The notes under the pieces were generated by a model that saw nothing but the letters and a program-made list of their open reading frames with translations, was not told the DNA's origin and searched no databases. Below are positions 58,501 through 64,000 of a stretch of DNA of 64,000 bases, one piece after another. The translations under genes and the position numbers were made by a program. This DNA comes from Liolophura sinensis (taxonomy: Eukaryota; Mollusca; Polyplacophora; Chitonida; Chitonidae). Numbering within the stretch: position 1 is the stretch's first letter; each line of letters opens with the position of its first letter. The stretch lies in assembly GCF_032854445.1 (NCBI RefSeq), contig NC_088307.1:5270001-5334000 (forward strand), written 5' to 3'.

Positions 58501-61500
58501 AAACTGTAATTAACATCTCTGTTTTCCTTTTTTTTTACCTAATTCTGCTTAAGCCTTGGTGGTTGGTGGTGTGTAATTCGCTACTATTTATGCATTTACA
58601 TGAACAGTTAGAATAAAACCTTAATGACGTCAAATAACTCTAGGCCGTATTTCACCAGATACGTGAGGCCATTTGCCAGCTGTCACACTGCTGTAAGTCT
58701 TAATTATATTAGCACCATATACGGCTTATAGAAAATTTTATGAAAACATAACAGACGTGTAGAGTTATCAGTTCACGTGAGATTTCACAAACTTCTGTAA
58801 ACAAATCAAAATTTATTAACGTTGTTTCTTGATTTGAGCTTTCAGAAGTTAATCACGATTGGCTAATTTTGGTCACATCTCTCGTGATTTCCAGGAAATG
58901 GGCTACGGGAAGGCATTGAATTCCTTAAGAAAGCCGAATCTAAATTAACTCCAGAGGACGGTTACCAATATGTGAAACTCATGGCTCATTTTGAGTGGAA
59001 TTATTTCAGACAAGGCAACATGGTGGAAGCTGCGCGGTAAGGCATTTATGACTTTGTTGTGCTTTTTATCATAAGTGTTTTTGAAAAAATGAAAAGTGTC
59101 TGAGTTTTTTTTAGAAGGGACTCGCATGGTACAATATGGAACTACTAGTGAAATTGTTTACTTTGACGCTTACTTTAGGGTTGTTTAATACATAACAATT
59201 GTAACTAAGAAGTAAAACCTGAACAACACCTCAAATCTGCAGGCTGCAGACTAAAACACTTTAAGCCGGAAGTAGCTTGAGTGAAGGGTGAATAATGCAA
59301 AACTGAGGCTTACCGAAGTTTAAAACATGCCTCAATTCTACAGAGGGTTTAAAGGGTACATGAAAAGCTACTACAAAAAGAATAAGATGGTTTTTAGGAA
59401 AATGAAGAAATAAACCTCAAGGTGTATTTTATATTTCTTAATAATACCCCCACTTTATGCATGTTTTCGGGGGTGTCATATACACCAGAAGTCATATACA
59501 CCAGAAGTCATATACACCAGAAGTCATATACACCAGAAGTCATATACACCAGAATTGAAGTTATGAAATGCTCACCTCCAACTAGAGAGATACCAACGCC
59601 AAATACAATAGCATGTCATTCAACCGTAGAGCAAATATATGTCGCGCGTTATGAACATCGTCTTGAGGAATTTGACTATTGATATTGTGTTATGTCCCTT
59701 TGCATTGTTTTAATGTGATTGTATGTTAAATGTGATGACAACACAGCACTTTGAGTCATTCTAGATCAGTGACGTATAATTGCAATTAACATCACTGCAT
59801 TTTTTATCTAATTCCGCTTAAGCCATGGGGCTAGAGGGTGTCTAATTTGCTACTATTTATTCATTTACATGAACAGTTAGAATAAAACCCTAACTGAGCT
59901 AAATTGACCAGAGGTCATATTTCACCGTGTGACCATTTGCCAGCTATCATACTGTCGTCGCGGCCCTGTTCTCTCGCTGTAGTCTTAACTGTATTGATAA
60001 CGTGACCTGTGATCTGGACACTTATCATGCCGTGAACAAAGTTTAAAACTGTACTGTTTACACACCTGGTTAGGTATCAGCGGAAAGGCCTGGAAATCAC
60101 ACCGTCAGGCCCTGAGGAGAGGCGGACGATGAGACAACAGATCGCTATACGTAACCACCAAGCCCTGAGGCTCATACGTATGGGTGAGTACGTAACCACC
60201 AAGCTCGGGGGCTCATTTGCAATTATGAATAAGTAACCATAAAGCCCTGAGGCTCATCTACAAGGATCAGTACGTAACCACCACGTTCTGAGGCTCATAT
60301 ACAATGTCTAATACGTAACCAACAAGTTCTGAGGCTCATCTGCTGTTGTTAGTACGTAACCACCACGTTCTGAGGCTCATCTACAATGTCTAATACGTAA
60401 CCACCACGTTCTGAGGTTTGTCTACTGTTGTTAGTACGTAACCACCACGTTCTGAGGCTCATCTACAGTTGTCAGTACGTAACCACCGCGTTCTGAGGCT
60501 CATCTACAGTTGTCAGTACGTAACCACCGCGTTCTGAGGCTCATCTACAGTTGTTAGTACGTAACCACAAAGCTTTGAGGTTCAGTCTTATCGCATAAAA
60601 TTATTTGGAGTATATTCAAGCGCGTTTTATTGTATGAACTGAAGTGCGTAACTGGTGTTGTTGATGAACGTGTGGGCAAGTGCTCTCTTGTGAATACTAT
60701 AGCTTTACTACTTGAAGCTTTTCTGTGCATGTTTATTTAATGAAGACAACGTTCGTGAAATGCAATCGTTTGACATTTTAAAATAGCCAGCAAATGAATA
60801 AAGACGTATACGGGTAGATAGATAAAAAATAGCTACAAATTATTTATTTCTGGGTTTTATTTTGTGAAGGGAGATGTAAAGAAGCGATCACTATACTACT
60901 TGACACCATTGAATATGCTACCCAGAACTTCGAGTACAACCCCACTATCAGAGTCATGCTGAACTCCCTTGGATTAGCCTATGATGGGGGTAAGTATGTC
61001 TTACTTACATGTCTACTTTTTAAAGTTGTACTGACCAAAAAAAAAACACAAAAGGGTCACGCTGGGTCAGATGTTTGAAACGCTGGCAGACTGCAATTGT
61101 CAGGCCCTTTACCAGTTAGTTGAAGGGTTTCCAATCCAGTTCTTGTTCACTCGGTAGCGTTAAAAGTTAAGATGGGTTGTCTTGTATGTGACAAAGGCTT
61201 GTAGTTTAGCTGGTTTCCTCCACCCGTAAACTTTTTTACCGCCGCATAAGTGCAAAGTTCTTGAGTACGGTGTTAAACACGACTAAAATAAATAAAATAT
61301 ATAAATGAAAACAACCAGTTTAGTCCAAGAATGGTCCCGAGTTTACCTGTTGTTATTCTTTCTCAGAATGGCTTGTTTTATTGTTTTGGTAATGTTTGCT
61401 TTTGAGTGTTGTCAACACACTGCTGCGATTAAAAAAAACAAAAATATATCCCCCAAAGCACTGGTGGGAACATAGGTATTTAAATTATGTTTTTGGCATG

Positions 61501-64000
61501 ACGAAATATAACGAAAAGAGGTTTTATTCCAAGTGAAATCCTTCCATTATTACAGGAATGGCGAACATTTTCCATTTAAACAAGCCGCTTCCAAGCTGTG
61601 TAAAAACACATTGTCCGGTGTCGCGCTGCAGTGCTTGTGAACTGCTTCTTTGCTTTACAAGTACGAGTATGAAGAAGCAGTGATGTATTACAGAAATTGA
61701 GATTTCCTTTAGGCGGTATATGTTCGCCGTTGAGATCTGACTGTAAGCTGAGACTAAGTCCACCATTGTTGCTATGGTTACAGTGAAGCAGAGAGACAAA
61801 GCTCTGAAGTACTGCAAAGCCTCACTGGCTGAGAGGCGGAAGTATGCCAAGTGGTCAGTGCGAGATCTCGTCATCCCACTCTGTAACTTGGCCGTCATGA
61901 TCAGTGACAACAAGGAATTTGGTAAGCCAGCGTTAGTTACAACTTGTGCGATAGCTAGATTAGAGCATGTTCATCCCTTAGCATTGGTTTAATGTTATTG
62001 TATGTTAAAGATGACAATACATCATTTTGAGTAACTCTAGACCAGTGACATCTAATCAATTGCAATTAACATCACTGCATATTTTTTTACCTAATTCTGC
62101 TTAAGACATGGTGCTAGAGGGCGTGTAATTTGCTACTATTTATGTTTTACAAGAGCAGTCAGAATAAAACCCTGACTTAGCTAAATTGACAAGAGGCCGT
62201 ATTTCACCTGTTACGAGTGACCTTTTGCCAGCTATCACACTGTCGTCGCTCCTCTGGTTTTTTCTCTCTATGCTGCGTGTCTTAATTATATTGTGAACTC
62301 CTTGAATCGTTGACTAAGATCTGAAACAAACCATGAAAAAGCAAACAAGGGAAATTAACAGATTGGCTAGTTTTGTAGTCTCTGAGAGAAGTTTGAGAGA
62401 TTTAATTTTCTCAGTTGCGTGGTAGTTTTCGCTAGCTTTGTTGTTTCAAGAACCGAATTTATGAACTTGTAGTACAAATAATATTAAAAGTGTCACAAAC
62501 CAGGACACAATGATCGTAAGTGTTGTTTGTACTGCTTGCAGGTATTGCCATTAGGTTAGTCGACGAAGCTTTGGAGATTCGTGAGAAGATCGCCTGGGAA
62601 CACTTGGACACGGCCACAGCCCTCTGCAGCAAGGGAAGAGTACTAAAAAAGTGGTAGGTCATCTGTCCAGCTGCATGATTTTACCTTTTTCTTTTACTGA
62701 AATTTGCAATTCAAGCATCATCAGTTGTCTGATGACCGCTAAGACGGCGGCGATGAAAAGCTCCAGCATACTCCAACGCTGAAAGTGTGTGTGTGTGTGT
62801 GCAGACAATCAAAGATCTCTTGCAAGACGCATGTCTTACTGAAGATTTATCTCTGGTAGCAATCGAAATGTCGACGGATGATTGACACAAGAACTAATTG
62901 AACGATAACGTTTTCATCACAGACCACTGAATAGTTTGGCAAGTGCTTGCTTCGTTGTTAGTATGACAATAAACATAGAATGGAACTGTGAAGTCTACCT
63001 TCCTTAACTTAAAGGTAGGTAGATGGACGTTTTCCATTGAGTAGTACGCGGATAAACTCCAGGCCTTCCACTTGTAAGCTGAAGAACAGTTCGTCAGCAA
63101 CTTTACACAGGATGTTGTCTTTGGTGAAAATAAGCCGCCACTGCTGCTCATGGGGGCTTTCATGCAGTGTTCGTTGAGGACAGCTTGCTTTTCACCAATA
63201 TATGCCGTGCAGCTCTATACCTCACTCATGGGGAGTTCATTAATAACTTGCATGGAGGTCACTGGTTTACTCCTGATACTCCGATTTCATCCCCTGACCT
63301 CCACCAGATAATTGAAAACTTCTTGAGCATGGCGTTAAATAGCAAGTAATTTATACATGCAGAACAGGGGCGTGTTTTACGAAGTTGCCTAAAACTTCGC
63401 CAGGCATAGCTTCTATGTCGACATATGATGAAGAGATAAGTCACCATATTAAATGTTCTTGACCTAGTGTTGCGACAGCTTTATAAAACGTAACCCAGAG
63501 ACGTTCAACTATTCATTTTCATACAACATCGACATAAGTCCTTCCTAACACCTTAAGTTGCCTTGGGTTTCAGATGATAATTGAACAAAACTAAACATGA
63601 TTTTATTTGTGCTTCCATTTTTTTTTGCAGGAGGAAGTATTCGGAAGCCATCGAGTATTTTGAGAATGCTTATCGTGTCCAAGAGGCGTGCGTTAAGACG
63701 CATCACGCCCTAGCAGACATCGGTAATGAGATCGCATTTTGCTTGACAGGCCTTGGGCGGGTTCAAGAAGCACGTGACCGATACCAACAAGTGATCAACA
63801 GCAGACATAGGTTACAACAACAGGAAGAGCTGAATGCCCTTGTTCTGCAGGCATTTGGCCGTTTGCTTGAAATATCAGATGACGATGACTGGTCAAGGAC
63901 AGCTGCAGACATGAGCCAGTTCTTGGAGAGTCTTATTGCCGCCGAAGAAACTCTCGACTCTGAGAGGAGTGTAAGGTTCAGAGATAAATTGTACGACATT
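52115..64000 (+). CDS. STAND ATPase with NB-ARC domain and tetratricopeptide repeats, partial
   Basis: Nucleotide-switch proteins of this class (APAF1, NLR and AfsR relatives) sense a ligand or damage signal and oligomerise; TPR helices usually do the sensing. Exons: 52115-52307, 54067-55131, 56707-56863, 58895-59036, 60074-60183, 60870-60989, 61784-61921, 62542-62653 and 63631-64000 or beyond, all with matching phases; about 800 residues so far. Visible motifs: Walker A GGPVVGKS (52269-52292), Walker-B-like MVLFNDCD (about 54270-54293), sensor VIITSR (about 54373-54390), CCRLPLLLIIVG in place of the usual GLPL, and the winged-helix LSVFAYFPGTFSADAAAYVA. TPR-like helices follow (EAITILLDTIEYATQNFEYN, KALKYCKASLAERRKYAKWS, YSEAIEYFENAYRVQEACVK). 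The 3' end lies outside the window and the 5' exon is not identified. An effector domain, if any, would be in the missing parts. Confidence 0.85.
52451..52517. repeat. (AAT)n followed by (ATT)n, perfect palindrome
   Basis: About eleven AAT triplets run directly into about twelve ATT triplets, which could form a long hairpin with almost no loop. It lies in the intron between the Walker A exon and the large NB-ARC exon. Confidence 0.96.
53225..53370 (+). mobile_element. SINE family A, 3' two-thirds, diverged
   Basis: Forward copy with AGCAACCTGCGGCTGGTTGT, ATAATGCTGGCCGCTGTCGT and a tail of AAATCAAATCAAATAAATA. Confidence 0.8.
53655..53786 (+). mobile_element. SINE family A, 3' two-thirds
   Basis: Forward copy with CCGGGCTCTGCCCGGTTTCT, CACCATAATGCTGGCCGCCG, AGTACGGCGTAAAACACCAA and an AATAAATAAATAAA tail. 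Confidence 0.85.
54067..55131 (+). CDS. NB-ARC/TPR gene, large NB-ARC exon
   Basis: 355 whole codons holding most of the ATPase: Walker-B-like MVLFNDCD, sensor VKVIITSR, the GLEDEEAMELLSQVAP helix, CRLPLLL, then the winged-helix part LSVFAYFPGTFSADAAAYVA and RYSILPVIRRHANENL, like the LHDLLRxYA helix of bacterial AfsR-type proteins. A frame continuing to 55389 reads into intron repeat DNA; GAG|GTAAAT at 55132 is the likely donor because the next exon fits in phase 0. Confidence 0.9.
55160..55370. repeat. Unnamed dispersed repeat, copy 3
   Basis: Diverged copy with CATTTACATGAACAGTTAGA and GGTTACGTGTGACCATTTGC, starting about 30 bases after the NB-ARC exon donor. Confidence 0.75.
55845..56590. 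repeat. Diverged tandem repeat, about 330-370 bp, two to three units
   Basis: GCGGAGCTTCCTGGGCCCAG (55855), GCGGAGATTCCGGGGCCTAG (56222) and GCGGAGCTTCTGGGGCCCCT (56513) start successive units. The shared inner part has TTTTACATTTTTAACCATGT and CTGCTCAAGAATA(T/C)GTCTATGG. It is GC-rich relative to its surroundings and non-coding. Confidence 0.8.
56707..56863 (+). CDS. NB-ARC/TPR gene exon 3
   Basis: Encodes IIRDAPDIITVMVPESAEPF, then YRQCLSAAEIFGTEKDIGCI. Helical and probably the first part of the TPR region. Phase 0 start and phase 1 end fit its neighbours. Confidence 0.85.
57070..58045. mobile_element. Probable non-autonomous DNA element with inverted ends
   Basis: The left end has CTCGGGTGACGTCATAATTA then TTCAAAAACAA; the right end has TTTTTTAATAATTATGACGT then CACCCGAGG, an inverted repeat that extends more weakly outward and inward (CACTGGGCG against CGCCCAGT). 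The inside holds a duplicated segment of about 130 bp and a SINE B. No coding capacity is seen. Confidence 0.6.
57285..57645 (-). mobile_element. SINE family B, complete, with target-site duplication
   Basis: Reverse-oriented full copy with GAGTGAGTGCTTGGGGTTTA at the left and the tRNA-like GCTCTACCAACTGTGCTATC at the right. It is flanked by direct copies of CTATTCTCATATG. An empty version of the same site is present in the duplicated segment at about 57785. Confidence 0.9.
58480..58715. repeat. Unnamed dispersed repeat, copy 4
   Basis: Contains TTACCTAATTCTGCTTAAGC, CGCTACTATTTATGCATTTA and GGCCATTTGCCAGCTGTCAC. Lies in the intron before the exon at 58895. Confidence 0.85.
58895..59036 (+). 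CDS. NB-ARC/TPR gene exon 4
   Basis: Encodes GNGLREGIEFLKKAESKLTP, then YVKLMAHFEWNYFRQGNMVE and AAR. The paired helices fit a TPR. Ends GCG CG|GTAAGG, phase 2. Confidence 0.87.
59470..59555. repeat. 16-bp tandem repeat, about 5 copies
   Basis: Exact copies of GTCATATACACCAGAA. The open frame over it is accidental. Confidence 0.95.
59685..60000. repeat. Unnamed dispersed repeat, copy 5
   Basis: One of the longer copies: GTCCCTTTGCATTGTTTTAA, GATGACAACACAGCACTTTG, AATTGCAATTAACATCACTG, TAATTTGCTACTATTTATTC and ACCATTTGCCAGCTATCATA in order. Confidence 0.87.
60074..60183 (+). CDS. NB-ARC/TPR gene exon 5
   Basis: Encodes YQRKGLEITPSGPEERRTMR, then QQIAIRNHQALRLIRM. The last 30 bases are the source of the minisatellite in the next intron. 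Donor ATGG|GTGAGT, phase 1. Confidence 0.85.
60184..60580. repeat. 41-bp minisatellite derived from the exon 5 end
   Basis: About ten units of AGTACGTAACCACCACGTTC followed by TGAGGCTCATCTACAGTTGT. The exon end reads ACGTAACCACCAAGCCCTGA then GGCTCATACGTATGGGTGAG, so the repeat grew from the exon and donor. Units nearest the exon (60190, 60225) look most like it. Confidence 0.92.
60870..60989 (+). CDS. NB-ARC/TPR gene exon 6
   Basis: Encodes RCKEAITILLDTIEYATQNF, then EYNPTIRVMLNSLGLAYDG, a good TPR. The acceptor (GTGAAG) has a poor pyrimidine stretch, but the phase fits on both sides. Confidence 0.82.
61195..61296 (+). mobile_element. SINE family A tail fragment
   Basis: Forward, diverged: AGCTGGTTTCCTCCACCCGT, CGCCGCATAAGTGCAAAGTT and a TGAGTACGGTGTTAAACACG tail with AATAAATAAAATA. 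Confidence 0.7.
61784..61921 (+). CDS. NB-ARC/TPR gene exon 7
   Basis: Encodes KQRDKALKYCKASLAERRKY, then AKWSVRDLVIPLCNLAVMIS and DNKEF. A TPR with the usual small residue positions (A-L-K-Y, L-C-N-L). Phase 1 at both ends. Confidence 0.87.
61965..62300. repeat. Unnamed dispersed repeat, copy 6
   Basis: Full-looking copy: CCCTTAGCATTGGTTTAATG, ACCAGTGACATCTAATCAAT, TTTACCTAATTCTGCTTAAG, GGGCGTGTAATTTGCTACTA and GACCTTTTGCCAGCTATCAC. Confidence 0.87.
62542..62653 (+). CDS. NB-ARC/TPR gene exon 8
   Basis: Encodes IAIRLVDEALEIREKIAWEH, then LDTATALCSKGRVLKKW. This is a kinesin-light-chain-like TPR (A...L.....G.....). Phase 1 start, phase 2 end. Confidence 0.88.
63631..64000 (+). CDS. NB-ARC/TPR gene exon 9, cut by the window edge
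   Basis: Encodes RKYSEAIEYFENAYRVQEAC, then HHALADIGNEIAFCLTGLGR and QEARDRYQQVINSRHRLQQQ, two more TPR helix pairs. It continues as a helical, acidic region (ISDDDDWSRTAADMSQFLES). The frame is still open at the last base. Confidence 0.88.

Overview
The window is nuclear DNA of an invertebrate animal, most likely a mollusc. The reasons are spliced genes with GT-AG introns, an animal Arp2/3 subunit gene, two tRNA-derived SINE families that I recognise (from memory, not from a search) as typical of mollusc genomes, and very heavy minisatellite content. Species cannot be read from the sequence. All three genes I can support lie on the + strand.

Layout. 1-1.5 kb: nothing recognised. 1.54-4.6 kb: complete four-exon ARPC5 gene (Arp2/3 complex subunit 5). 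5.9-10.6 kb: one long satellite block whose unit changes from about 38 bp to about 31 bp. 10.7-29.8 kb: a glycoside hydrolase family 3 gene of the beta-xylosidase type. It has three tandem copies of its first, signal-peptide-bearing exon (one killed by two adjacent stop codons) and eleven downstream exons. Exons 3 and 4 carry a +1 and a -1 frameshift that cancel. Its introns hold minisatellites, SINEs, a LINE fragment and other repeats. 29.8-52 kb: gene-poor repeat DNA with a 77-bp array, SINEs, two related MITE-like elements, retroelement fragments, a Tc1-type transposon with a broken transposase, and a 35-bp array. 52.1 kb to the window end: a STAND-class NB-ARC ATPase with tetratricopeptide repeats, cut by the window edge and lacking a confirmed first exon.

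The genes are functionally unrelated: actin branching, secreted polysaccharide digestion, and a nucleotide-switch sensor of the kind used in innate immunity or apoptosis. The most unusual theme is structural. Several minisatellites appear to have grown out of splice junctions: intron 5 of the GH3 gene is almost entirely copies of its own exon-5 donor, one NB-ARC/TPR exon end is repeated about ten times in the next intron, and decayed copies of the GH3 exon-11 acceptor fill the intron before it. Other notable points are the multiplied first exon of the GH3 gene and a retroelement family whose 3' ends lie inside minisatellites at two loci. Exon borders were placed by eye from reading frame, splice consensus and family similarity.
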